From Myxococcales bacterium (GTDB taxonomy: Bacteria; Myxococcota_A; Polyangia; Polyangiales; GCA-016699535), in NCBI GenBank assembly GCA_016699535.1, contig CP064980.1:2984001-3048000 (forward strand): a stretch of DNA of 64,000 bases, in the 5' to 3' direction. Under the pieces are notes generated by a model, which saw nothing but the letters and a program-made list of their open reading frames with translations, made no database searches and was not told the DNA's origin. Shown in pieces: positions 28,504 through 36,682 of this stretch (positions are counted from its first letter, which is position 1; each line of letters begins with the position of its first letter). A program made the translations under genes and the position numbers.

Positions 28504-29337
28504 CTAGTCGGCGAGTTTTTTTAGGAATTGGCGGCGTGTTTTTTGCAGGGTTTCGTGCCTTATGCGGCTTCGAATCGCATCGGCTACTTCATCAAGCTCC
28601 ATCTCCTCCGCTTCGCCGATACCCACGAGGCGAACCACGGCAAAACGCTCGTCGCTAAGTTGCACTGGCTTAGGCCAGATCTGACCTTCTTTTTCTAAAG
28701 CAAAGGCCGCGGCCACGATGGCTGGATCGATCCAGTTGTTGTCCGGATACATCCAGGGGCCTTTACCTTTGGTATTTCGGTTTCGTCGATCGTCGGACAT
28801 GCGCCTGGCAAGTTGCGCAAAGCCCCGGTCGCTGGCCCGCAAGGCAAGCCCAAGCACACGACGTGCCTTGATAGGACTATCCAAAATAATGAAACGCGCA
28901 CGACGCTTGGGCGGACGAATGAATTCCTCTTGGTGCGCTTCATAGTACGCGTTTACTTCAGCATCGCTAATCTCGCTGTCGGCCAGAACGGAAAACTCCT
29001 GCTCCGAAAGTGTGCGTGCAAGCAACTGCTGATACCCCCGCTTGACCTTAGCATTCCGATCCAAATGACGACGCTTGGCTTCTGTGCTCAGCAAACGCTC
29101 CACTGCCATCTCGCAGCGCAACTGAGCTTTTTGGAGCGGACTTTGGTAGTGCATGCGCTCTTCTTCGCTTAGCGCTGCCAGGTATTGAAGCAGCACTTGC
29201 TCTGGCAAAAGCGTGCGAAGTTTCTGAGGGCTCAAGGCACACTGAGACTCCGTCTGGCTAGATTGAAGCAAAGTATGCGTTTGCGCTGCGCACGCTGCAA
29301 CCCACAACCACGCAACCGTTCCAACCACTAAACGCAT
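28504..29337 (-). CDS. parvulin/SurA-like peptidyl-prolyl isomerase lipoprotein
   Basis: The ATG at 29337 (the frame is open to 29367) is followed by a lipoprotein signal ending VAAC, so the 277-residue protein should sit on the periplasmic side of a membrane. It has an N-terminal helical SurA-type segment (LLQYLAALSEEER and following). A region 'EEFIRPPKRRARFIIL', 'ARRMSDDRRNRNTKGKGPW' and 'FALEKEGQIWPKPVQLSDERFAVVRL' follows the parvulin (PpiC/rotamase) pattern. The isomerase active site is only loosely conserved, so a chaperone role is as likely as catalysis. Confidence 0.7.
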   Translation of the reverse strand: MRLVVGTVAWLWVAACAAQTHTLLQSSQTESQCALSPQKLRTLLPEQVLLQYLAALSEEERMHYQSPLQKAQLRCEMAVERLLSTEAKRRHLDRNAKVKRGYQQLLARTLSEQEFSVLADSEISDAEVNAYYEAHQEEFIRPPKRRARFIILDSPIKARRVLGLALRASDRGFAQLARRMSDDRRNRNTKGKGPWMYPDNNWIDPAIVAAAFALEKEGQIWPKPVQLSDERFAVVRLVGIGEAEEMELDEVADAIRSRIRHETLQKTRRQFLKKLAD

Positions 29338-29394
29338 CGTGTTTGGTTGATCGCACAAAGCAGACATGGACGCAACGCATTGGCTGCAGGAAAT

Positions 29395-31455
29395 CTACGC
29401 GCTGAGACCCTCGCGCTTCAAAAGCGCATCAAGACTGGGCGCGCGGCCCATAAAGTCAGCGAAAAGATCGGCTGGATCTTTACTATTCCCTTTCTCTAAC
29501 ACAGCCCGTCGAAAAGCCATTCCGGTGTCACGGTTGAATATGCCTTCATTTTGAAAGCGGGAAAATGCGTCCGCATCAAGCACTTCGGCCCACTTGTAGC
29601 TGTAGTAGCCCGCGGCATAACCCACCGGGCTTGAAAAAAGGTGACCAAAACCTGCAAGCATCGCGTAGTCCGTAGGCAAAGCCGCTGGCGTAAATTCTTG
29701 CATAACACTTCGTGCATAGACGAGCACGTCATGTGTGGGATTAAGGGCATAACGCTGGTGCAGATCAAGATCGAGCGTTGCAAAACAAAGCTGTCTAAGG
29801 GCGGCATTGGCTGCACGATAGTTTCGCGCCTGGATCATCTTTTCATACAAAGCAGCGTCTATCGTTTCATCGCTTTGGTAGTGCCGAGCAAAGGTATCGA
29901 GAGCCTGGCGCTGCCAGCACCAGTTTTCCATAATTTGCGATGGAAGCTCGACAAAGTCCCACGCTACATTGGTCCCGGCAAGCTCACGTACGGGCACGCG
30001 ACTCAAGCAATGATGCAGCAAGTGACCAAACTCATGAAACATGGTTTGCACTTCGCGATGGGTCAGTAGCGCCGGCGCATCGCCTACTGGACGTGACAAA
30101 TTCGCACACATCAAAGCAAGATGAGGACGAAACCTCTCTTCGCTGTGCTGCTCGCTCCGCGCCGACCCGCGCCCGAGTGGCCCGCCAGTGACAAAGGAGT
30201 TCATCCAGGCTCCGTCGCGCTTTTCAGGCCGCGGAAACAAATCGGCATAAAACGAAGCAAGCTTGCTCCCCTGCTCATCGAGTATGTCAAACGAACGAAC
30301 TTCGCTATGCCACACCGGCAAGGTGTCGTTTGCGCGAACCGTAATACCATACAAACGATGCGCCACTTCAAACATGCCCGAAAAGACCTTATCCAAAGCA
30401 AAAAACGAACGCAGTTGATCGCCATCAAAATCGTAGTGCGACCGTCGCCAACGTTCGGCCAAGTATTCAAGATCCCAAGGCTCGATGGGCTGCTCAAAGT
30501 CCGCCAGGCTTTTGGCAAAGTCCTCAAGCTCTTGGTTTTCTTTTTCGAAGAATGGCCAGATGCGAGCGCGAAGGTCCTCTACAAAGTGACGTGCTTGCGT
30601 TCCTGTTTTGGCCATACGGTCTTCGCTCACGAAATCCGAAAAATCAGCATAGCCAAGTAGCTTCGCCTGCGCCTGACGTAGCAAAAGCATCTTTTCAATG
30701 AGAGGGGCATTGCTTTGTGCTGCTCGAGTGCTAAAGGTGCGATAAATCGTCTCACGAAGAGCCGCTGAATCGGCATAACGGAGCACCGCCGTTACCACCG
30801 GACTCTGCAAACTAAGCACATAGCCGCTAAGCTTACGATTTGCAGCTTCCTGCGCGAGCATGCCGAGCACCGAAGCAGGCAGCCCCTTCAGCTCGTCCTT
30901 TGTCTCAAGATGAAGCGAAAACTCTGCCGTTGCGGCAACGACGTTCTGCGAAAACTCGGCAGAAAGCTTTGCCAATTCGGATACCAGCTTGCGCAGCTCT
31001 TGCTTGTGCGATTCATCTAAATCTGCACCATGCCTTCTGAAATCATCGAGCGTTTTGTGAAGGTAGCGCTGCTCAATCGGATCAATGCTCTTGGCATCGT
31101 CTGTTTCTGAATAAGCACGAATTACTTTCCACAGACCATCACGCAAGGGAATCGCTGCAAAAAACTCGGCCACTTTGGGTTGAATTGCGTTGTACGCCTG
31201 ACGAAGCTCGGGACTGCTATTGACCGACTCAAGATGCCCGACGATGGTCATGGCTTGCTCAAGCTCCAAGGTCGCGTCCTGAAGCGCCATCATCACCGAT
31301 GAAAAAGTAAGTGGCGAAGTGAGCCCTTCAATCGCAAGCAGCCGCTCTTCTGCTCGCTCCAGCAACTCATCGAAGGCGGGCTCAAGCTCAGTCGCCATGA
31401 TACGCTCAAAAGGAATTTCAAAAGCAAGTGCTATAAAAGGATTGTTTGCGTTCAT
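29395..31455 (-). CDS. M3-family oligopeptidase (oligopeptidase A-like)
   Basis: This ~686-residue zinc metallopeptidase belongs to the thimet/oligopeptidase A family: the signature TMFHEFGHLLHH provides HExxH, and the third ligand Glu is in WDFVELPSQIMENW downstream. The N-terminal helical half and overall length are standard for PrlC/Dcp-type enzymes, which degrade short peptides in the cytoplasm. No signal peptide is present. ATG 31455 is preferred over TTG 31464. It is flanked by palindromic repeat elements on both sides of a two-gene block with the parvulin-like gene. Confidence 0.93.
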   Translation of the reverse strand: MNANNPFIALAFEIPFERIMATELEPAFDELLERAEERLLAIEGLTSPLTFSSVMMALQDATLELEQAMTIVGHLESVNSSPELRQAYNAIQPKVAEFFAAIPLRDGLWKVIRAYSETDDAKSIDPIEQRYLHKTLDDFRRHGADLDESHKQELRKLVSELAKLSAEFSQNVVAATAEFSLHLETKDELKGLPASVLGMLAQEAANRKLSGYVLSLQSPVVTAVLRYADSAALRETIYRTFSTRAAQSNAPLIEKMLLLRQAQAKLLGYADFSDFVSEDRMAKTGTQARHFVEDLRARIWPFFEKENQELEDFAKSLADFEQPIEPWDLEYLAERWRRSHYDFDGDQLRSFFALDKVFSGMFEVAHRLYGITVRANDTLPVWHSEVRSFDILDEQGSKLASFYADLFPRPEKRDGAWMNSFVTGGPLGRGSARSEQHSEERFRPHLALMCANLSRPVGDAPALLTHREVQTMFHEFGHLLHHCLSRVPVRELAGTNVAWDFVELPSQIMENWCWQRQALDTFARHYQSDETIDAALYEKMIQARNYRAANAALRQLCFATLDLDLHQRYALNPTHDVLVYARSVMQEFTPAALPTDYAMLAGFGHLFSSPVGYAAGYYSYKWAEVLDADAFSRFQNEGIFNRDTGMAFRRAVLEKGNSKDPADLFADFMGRAPSLDALLKREGLSA

Positions 31456-31536
31456 GGCAAGCAAGCTAGCATGGAGCTCTCGTTATGGGGACTGCCTGCT
31501 TCTTATGATTGATTAAATTATTGCCTGTGATTAGGG

Positions 31537-31654
31537 CGGTTTCCCACACGGCTTCTGGAGCGGCTTTCCTCCTCGAAAAAGCTCCTCAAATACCAAGGTA
31601 TATTCGTCGCTTTTTCTGTGGGGGCGCTCGTTCCAGAAGCCGTATGAAAAACCG
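31537..31654. repeat. 118-bp imperfect palindromic element
   Basis: A ~26-bp inverted repeat around ACGGCTTCTGGA (left arm 31537-31562, right arm 31629-31654, about three mismatches) encloses GAAAAAGC ... GCTTTTTC and a small palindrome TACCAAGGTA. It has no ORF and lies upstream of the M3 peptidase gene. The architecture is that of a small mobile palindromic element or structured RNA. Its sequence differs from the element at 28.4 kb. Confidence 0.55.
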
Positions 31655-31708
31655 TCTGCTAGAAAACCGGATCTAAGCCCTTATTCTGCCGTCGTTTTTT
31701 GTAGGATC

Positions 31709-32948
31709 CTAAGGCCTGCTTGCACAATTGTCCCCTACACTGTCTTCCGCTTTGAAGGACTCGAAATGCAGATGGCCGCTATCGCTTAAATTGAGTTTCC
31801 ATAGGCCGCTTGAAATACGATGAGGCGCACGCGATGCGGCATCGTTCGCGCGCGCTAACACGGCGCTGCATAGCGAAGGACTTGACGCTGGTGCAATGAG
31901 CAAGGTGTCTCGATGCGGTATCGAAAACACACAATCGCCACCAAGTTCATTTTGGGCTTTTTGCGCGATGCTCGGAAGCAGCACCCTTTGCTGCATCAAG
32001 ACCATCACCATTGTGCGACATCAACATCGCACCTTCATCGATCATGACTCTGGATAACTTGGCATGCTTAGAGCGTGCAGCGAGGTTTTTTAAGGCCAAC
32101 GTGTAAAGCTGCGCTTCACGCAAACCCCACTGTTAAAGCTCGTTTTGTCTAACAAAACGGGAGCGGCCAGTAAACGCAAGAATAAAACTTAGGTGCAAGC
32201 CCACACCAAGGATACGAGTGCAAAGACCACGCCGCGGCACGCCATGTTGCTCAAAAAAATTAGCCGGCACAATGCGCGGCAAAACGCGCTGCATGGCGTC
32301 TTCGACGCTGAGCTCACTCTGCATCTGCGCGCCGGGCAGCATGCGTACCAGACGAGTCACCGCGCTTTTGAGTTGCGCATCACTCTCTCCTTCACTGGCG
32401 CGCAACAAGCGTGCAAGATCCACTGTGCTGCCATCACTAAGCCTAAGCTCTGCTTCAAAACAAAACTCAACAGCTAGCTCGGGACGTTCTTCTTCAAGCA
32501 CACGCAAAAACGCGTGCTTAAGGCGGCACAAAGTACTTTGTCCCTTTACCTCGTCTTCTGCTCGCAACAAAAGTTCGGCAAATGCTTTTTGTGGCTCGTC
32601 GGCATCCAGCACGCCTTCAACCATGGAGTACGGATCGCAGAAAGCAAAATCACCAAAGCGCAAACGGTACTTTCCCTCATGTTTGATAAAGTGCGCACCG
32701 CCGTAGTGCTCCGCAAGCAAAAGGCCAAGCACACTTCCTGCACCTTGAATGAAGAGTTCCTCCGATTGGCTTGCGGCCGCTCCTTCGCCATGCATCCAAG
32801 CATCCATTAGTTTATAAAGACGCCGTACGGCGGCATGACCGGTTTGCCACTGCTCAAGCGCCAAAGCATCGTGCAGGTTTACGAACTGCTCCGCAGGCGC
32901 AATCAACTCCGCGCATTGTGTTTTTAGCGACCCAACCCAACTTGCCAC
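31709..32948 (-). CDS. DUF1444 (YtpQ-like) protein, interrupted by a stop and a frameshift
   Basis: Three pieces make one ~413-codon gene. The first 271 residues (from 32948) end at TAA 32133-32135. The same frame goes on with 'QWGLREAQLYTLALKNLAARS', typical of DUF1444. Near 32000 an extra A in GCAAAGGG shifts the frame, and the last part reads 'VLLPSIAQ ... DCVFSIPHRDTLLIAP', again a DUF1444 signature (compare 'DGYDASRIL ... SVPHQDVLIL' in Bacillus YtpQ). The family's function is unknown. The protein is longer at the N-terminus than YtpQ by ~130 residues. Either indel errors or a decaying gene are possible, and two lesions in one gene make decay more plausible here than elsewhere. Confidence 0.55.
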
Positions 32949-33025
32949 CCCGCTACTGTCGAGAAGCTCGCGCTGTATTTCAAGACAAAAGCAGCAAAGC
33001 TAAGAAGAAGCTTCATTTCCAAGAA

Positions 33026-33103
33026 TGACAAAAGTGTCCTAAATTAGGACAAAAACATGCCAAAACTGTCATGTTTTACGCAATTTTTATGCCACTTTTG
33101 TCA
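33026..33103. promoter_or_regulatory. cluster of palindromes upstream of the DUF1444 gene
   Basis: Within 78 bp there are GTCCTAAATTAGGAC (perfect 15-bp palindrome, 33036-33050), CATGCCAAAACTGTCATG (near-palindrome, 33056-33073) and TGCCACTTTTGTCA (33090-33103). An 11-bp inverted repeat, TGACAAAAGTG / CACTTTTGTCA, spans the whole cluster (33026-33036, 33093-33103). The cluster overlaps the last codons of lipB and lies ~80 bp upstream of the DUF1444 start. Repeated TGNCA half-sites suggest an operator. A hairpin after lipB is the alternative. Confidence 0.4.
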
Positions 33104-33777
33104 GGTTGAGCTATTGGCTCATCGTCCCACTGAAGGCTTGCGCCAAGGATGCTTGCCAAATTGCGCGCAAGCTTTTCTTGCACTTCAGCGAGCACGACCT
33201 CGCGCCTGAGCTCTTGACTGAGCGAAGTCACACTCTTATCGGCAATGCCGAAGGGCACGATCATTTCAAAGTCTTTTAGGTTCGTATGCACGTTAAAAGC
33301 CAGGCCATGCATGGTCACCCAACGGCTAATGCGCACACCGACAGCACCGATTTTTCGCTCTGCTACCCAGGTGCCGTTCAATCCCTTAATGCGGCCTGCG
33401 CTAATGCCGTACTCAGCGCACACTCGAATCATGCACTCTTCAAGATCAGAAACATAGCGCCGCACATCACAGCGCTCGGGCTTGAGATTCACAATTGGAT
33501 AAGCCACCACTTGACCGGGACCATGGTAGGTCACATCGCCACCGCGGCCCGTTTCAAACAGTTCAACGCCTCGTTCTTTCAAGCGTTCGGGACTAAGCAA
33601 AACATTTGCGGCTTTTGCCGCACGGCCTAAAGTGATTACCGGATCATGCTCAACGAGCAGCAAGGTATCTTGGCCCCGTCCAGCAATCCGCTCTTCGTGC
33701 AAACGCTGCTGCAGCATAAGAGCCTTGCCATAAGCGAGGCGTCCAAGTTGCCGCACCCGTAAAACTCGCTCGCTCAT
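33076..33777 (-). CDS. lipB: octanoyltransferase LipB, catalytic Cys replaced by Phe
   Basis: LipB moves octanoate from acyl-carrier protein to lipoyl domains. The 233-residue protein has the family motifs RGGDVTYHGPGQVVAYPI, ERKIGAVGVRI (with the catalytic Lys) and TMHGLAFNV. In the segment IVPCGI of other LipB proteins this sequence reads IVPFGI: residue 176 is Phe (codon at 33250-33252), while the Cys there normally carries the acyl-thioester. Either one base is wrong, or the protein is inactive or changed. Its ATG overlaps the stop of lpdA, a sensible pairing because LpdA works on lipoyl domains. Confidence 0.9.
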   Translation of the reverse strand: MSERVLRVRQLGRLAYGKALMLQQRLHEERIAGRGQDTLLLVEHDPVITLGRAAKAANVLLSPERLKERGVELFETGRGGDVTYHGPGQVVAYPIVNLKPERCDVRRYVSDLEECMIRVCAEYGISAGRIKGLNGTWVAERKIGAVGVRISRWVTMHGLAFNVHTNLKDFEMIVPFGIADKSVTSLSQELRREVVLAEVQEKLARNLASILGASLQWDDEPIAQPDKSGIKIA

Positions 33778-35186
33778 TTGTTCATGACATGAACAGCTTC
33801 GCCTACAGCATGCTTAAAGGCTTCCATCATGCCCTCACCCAGGGTCGGATGTGGATGCACAGTAAGCGCTACGTCTTCTGCATAGGCGCACATCTCGAGC
33901 GCAAGCGCCCCTTCGCTGATCAAATCGCTAGCTTCAGGGCCAACAATACCAACGCCAAGGACTTCGCCACTTGCGGCATCGGAAATGACTTTGATAAAGC
34001 CCTCCGTCTCACGCACAGCCATCGCGCGGCCTGAAACCGAGAAGGGAAACTTACCGATTTTGACTTTTTTACTTTGCGCTTTGGCTTGCTCTTCGCTGAT
34101 CCCGACCGTTGCGATTTCTGGATCCGTAAAGACCGCAGCAGGCATGGCCCGCCAATCGCGCACGGATTTGTGTCCCGCAATGACCTCGGCCACAATCTCG
34201 CCTTCTTTTGAAGCCTTGTGAGCAAGATACGGTGGCCCGCTCACATCACCAATGGCAAAAACGCCAGGCACATTGGTCTCAATCCGATTGTTAACCTTGA
34301 TATGGCCTCGCTCATCGGTTTTGACTCCGGCTTTATCGAGACCAAGGTTTGATGAATTGGGTTTGAAACCCACGGCAACTAAAACTTTATCGGCAGCATC
34401 AAGTTTCTTATCTTTGCCATCAATCTCCACGGTCACGGTGGCCTTGTCGCCTTTAACTTCGCAAGCTTTGGCTTTGGCTCCGTAGAGCACTTCGCCGCCG
34501 GCTTTTGTGAAGCGACGCTCGACCACCTTAACAAGGTCCGGATCGATGCCAGGCAAAAGCTGCTTGGTCATTTCGACCACAATCACTTTGGCGCCAAGCT
34601 TCTGGTAGACCATGCCAAGCTCAAGGCCAATGACGCCGCCACCAATGAGCACCATGGTCTTGGGGCATTCTTGAAGCGAGACGGCTTCTTCGGCGGTGAT
34701 GACTGTTTTACCATCGATGTTAAAACCCGGGATTTGGATCGGCGTTGCGCCCGTAGCAATCACAATGCCCTTGCTTGCTTCGTAGCTTTCTTTTTTGCCG
34801 TCCTTGTCAACGACTTCAATGGTGTTTTTGCTTGTAAGCGTTGCAGTGCCCATTACGATATCGGCGCCATTGCCCTTGACCAAACTTCGGACGCCACCGG
34901 TGAGCTTGGTCACGATGCCGTCTTTCCAGCTTTGCAGTTTCTTCACATCCACCGACACGTCCTTGGCGGCAATGCCAATCGCATCGGCGTGTTTGATCTG
35001 CTCGACAAGATGCGATGCGGCAATCAGGGCTTTGGAAGGAATGCAGCCCCAGTTCAAACACACGCCGCCCATGGTTTGCTTTTCCACAACGAGGGTCTTT
35101 TGTTTGAGTTGAGCAAGGCGAATTGCCGCCACGTAACCACCTGGGCCGCCACCAATTACAATTGCATCGTACTTCTTAGTTGCCAT
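33774..35186 (-). CDS. lpdA: dihydrolipoyl dehydrogenase
   Basis: The E3 component of 2-oxoacid dehydrogenase complexes, reoxidising dihydrolipoamide with NAD. The 470-residue protein has the FAD motif VIGGGPGGYVAA, the redox pair GGVCLNWGCIPSK, a second Rossmann segment VLIGGGVIGLELG, FAIGDVSGPPYLAH and the C-terminal HPHPTLGE with the catalytic His-Glu. Genes for the E1/E2 components are not in the window. It is followed by lipB with a 4-bp overlap and preceded by a small membrane protein gene overlapping its start. Confidence 0.96.
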   Translation of the reverse strand: MATKKYDAIVIGGGPGGYVAAIRLAQLKQKTLVVEKQTMGGVCLNWGCIPSKALIAASHLVEQIKHADAIGIAAKDVSVDVKKLQSWKDGIVTKLTGGVRSLVKGNGADIVMGTATLTSKNTIEVVDKDGKKESYEASKGIVIATGATPIQIPGFNIDGKTVITAEEAVSLQECPKTMVLIGGGVIGLELGMVYQKLGAKVIVVEMTKQLLPGIDPDLVKVVERRFTKAGGEVLYGAKAKACEVKGDKATVTVEIDGKDKKLDAADKVLVAVGFKPNSSNLGLDKAGVKTDERGHIKVNNRIETNVPGVFAIGDVSGPPYLAHKASKEGEIVAEVIAGHKSVRDWRAMPAAVFTDPEIATVGISEEQAKAQSKKVKIGKFPFSVSGRAMAVRETEGFIKVISDAASGEVLGVGIVGPEASDLISEGALALEMCAYAEDVALTVHPHPTLGEGMMEAFKHAVGEAVHVMNK

Positions 35187-35415
35187 GAGTCCCGTTTCCT
35201 ATGTTTATCGTTGTCGTAGCGCTTGCATAGCGCAAGCGCGCGCTCGAAGAGCTTTGATGTGTCTCTTTCACCGCCGATTTGGATGACGCCGCTGCTAGCG
35301 CAGCAAGCGCAATGAACAAAAGGGCTATGCCGAGCCAAGGAATCCAGCGCGGTGTATCGCCGGCTTGGTCATGGATTTCGGGTAGCTTATTCGGATCGTA
35401 AGGATGTTCAGACAC
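35176..35415 (-). CDS. small single-pass membrane protein
   Basis: A 79-residue ORF starting with GTG. The N-terminus is polar and Pro-rich, residues ~23-45 form one membrane helix (RWIPWLGIALLFIALAALAA), and the tail is Ser/Ala-rich. Its end overlaps the lpdA start by 11 bp, so it may be the first gene of the lpdA-lipB operon. No family is recognised and the ribosome site is weak, so it is plausible but not certain. Confidence 0.5.
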   Translation of the reverse strand: MSEHPYDPNKLPEIHDQAGDTPRWIPWLGIALLFIALAALAAASSKSAVKETHQSSSSARLRYASATTTINIGNGTHGN

Positions 35416-35851
35416 GGCGCAAAGCTACCCGGATGCGACCAACTCTTCAAGACACAGTTTTCCTGGGGATTTCTACTAAAAAACCGCTTCTCGAGCTTGG
35501 CTAAAACAATTCCTGCCCGAAGTGGCGGCAAGACCTCGGGACGTTTTAGAAGCAGTTCGACAATAGTCCCTTGCCGTTTCAGTTAGCAAAGCAGCGATGC
35601 CGGTTGCCCCTTCAGTCATACCATGAGCAGACACCGCGAAGCACCCGACTTGAGCCGATTGCTGGGGCCTTAGCCGCCCAGCAGGTGGGGGTCTTAGTGC
35701 GGCATGTGGCTACTCGTGTTGCCATTCGACCGGCGCAGTGGCCTGATTGGATGCTGAAAACATTGATGTTCTTCTGGAGCTTGGACGGCATGGGGCTGGT
35801 ATGGCATTTGCATACATTCTGCGCACGACAACGAAAAGCATGGGGGATCCG
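35416..35851. other. intergenic region upstream of the accessory island
   Basis: 436 bp without a convincing gene. It separates the divergent lpdA operon and SH3 lipoprotein gene, so promoters for both should lie here, but I see no strong -35/-10 pair. Its notable content is the ~85-bp repeat copy at 35659-35743. Confidence 0.5.
35659..35743 (+). repeat. direct repeat, copy A (flanks the Hint-toxin island)
   Basis: About 85 bp that align with 40362-40445 in the same orientation at roughly three quarters identity, including the shared core TGGCTACTC and TTGCCAT, then ACCGGC. It is non-coding in any convincing frame. The two copies are 4.7 kb apart and bracket the SH3 lipoprotein and Hint-domain genes. 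Confidence 0.5.
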
Positions 35852-36556
35852 GTGAGACATTTATTTCGCTTCTATTTTGTAACAAGTGTTTTGATTTTGA
35901 CGAGCAGCGCGTGCGGTGTGCAAGTTGAAAGCAAAATTGGGACAGGTACGAACGCCCAGGAAGTGGATGAATGTGATAACGGCACGATGCTGGTCCTTCC
36001 TAAAGAAGGAGTGAACTTGCGTCAGCGTCCTATCATCGACAGTCCATCGCTAGGTGTACTCGAACAGGGTACCGCTGTCACTGTGCAAGCCATTGACTCC
36101 GTCGAGCGAGACTGGTGGCTTTGGTGGCCTGTCGTTGTTTCGAGTTCAGGTGATGCATCAACGTCAATACAGGGCTGGATTGCCGAAAAGACAGTTGAAG
36201 GAGCAAGTTATGTCATTGGTTCTTGGAATTCGTCCGAATTTTTGGTGAGCGCTGAGCAAGCGAACGTTCGCGTGTGGCCCGGGACCGACCAAGAGATCAT
36301 CGCACAAGTGAACGCTGGCGATCGATTGCAGCTTGACTATAGCCCTCTATGGGTTTTGCAACACGGTCATGTCTGGCGATATGTCGCATCAAATGACGAC
36401 GCGGGTTGGATCTTGCAGGACTCTGGTGATCTTGATCCAGAGCAAAACAATCTTGGCTGTTCACTACTATCAGACACATTGTCGGACGCGAGCATTGCCC
36501 CTGACGCTGCCACAGACGCTGGCGTTGCCACAGACGCGAGCGCTGCTCCACTATAG
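35852..36556 (+). CDS. SH3-like domain lipoprotein
   Basis: I start at GTG 35852, five bases after GGGGGA; ATG 35840 and a further upstream ATG are alternatives. The signal peptide ends with the lipobox TSSAC. The mature ~210 residues hold two bacterial-SH3-like units: 'VLPKEGVNLRQRPIIDSPSLGVLEQGT' and 'VSAEQANVRVWPGTDQEIIAQVNAGD', with Trp-rich beta strands between. The tail is low-complexity Asp/Ala (repeated 'DAATDAGVATDA'). SH3b pairs usually bind peptidoglycan or surface ligands. It converges on the Hint-domain gene, and an immunity or accessory role for that protein is possible but unsupported. Confidence 0.65.
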   Translation: MRHLFRFYFVTSVLILTSSACGVQVESKIGTGTNAQEVDECDNGTMLVLPKEGVNLRQRPIIDSPSLGVLEQGTAVTVQAIDSVERDWWLWWPVVVSSSGDASTSIQGWIAEKTVEGASYVIGSWNSSEFLVSAEQANVRVWPGTDQEIIAQVNAGDRLQLDYSPLWVLQHGHVWRYVASNDDAGWILQDSGDLDPEQNNLGCSLLSDTLSDASIAPDAATDAGVATDASAAPL

Positions 36557-36682
36557 TGATGAGGCTAAAGCGCCAATGACCTTCGGCAGCACTATTGAAA
36601 ACGCGTTGGCAGCCTTCTCGGGTCCCTCTGGACCAAGCCGGCGCAAACAAAGGCATCCGTTGGGCTGAGCAATGAAGCCCAA

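Noticed and set aside
35612..35860. Minus-strand 82-codon frame over repeat copy A
   Set aside because: Overlaps the start of the SH3 lipoprotein gene and is not conserved in frame with repeat copy B.
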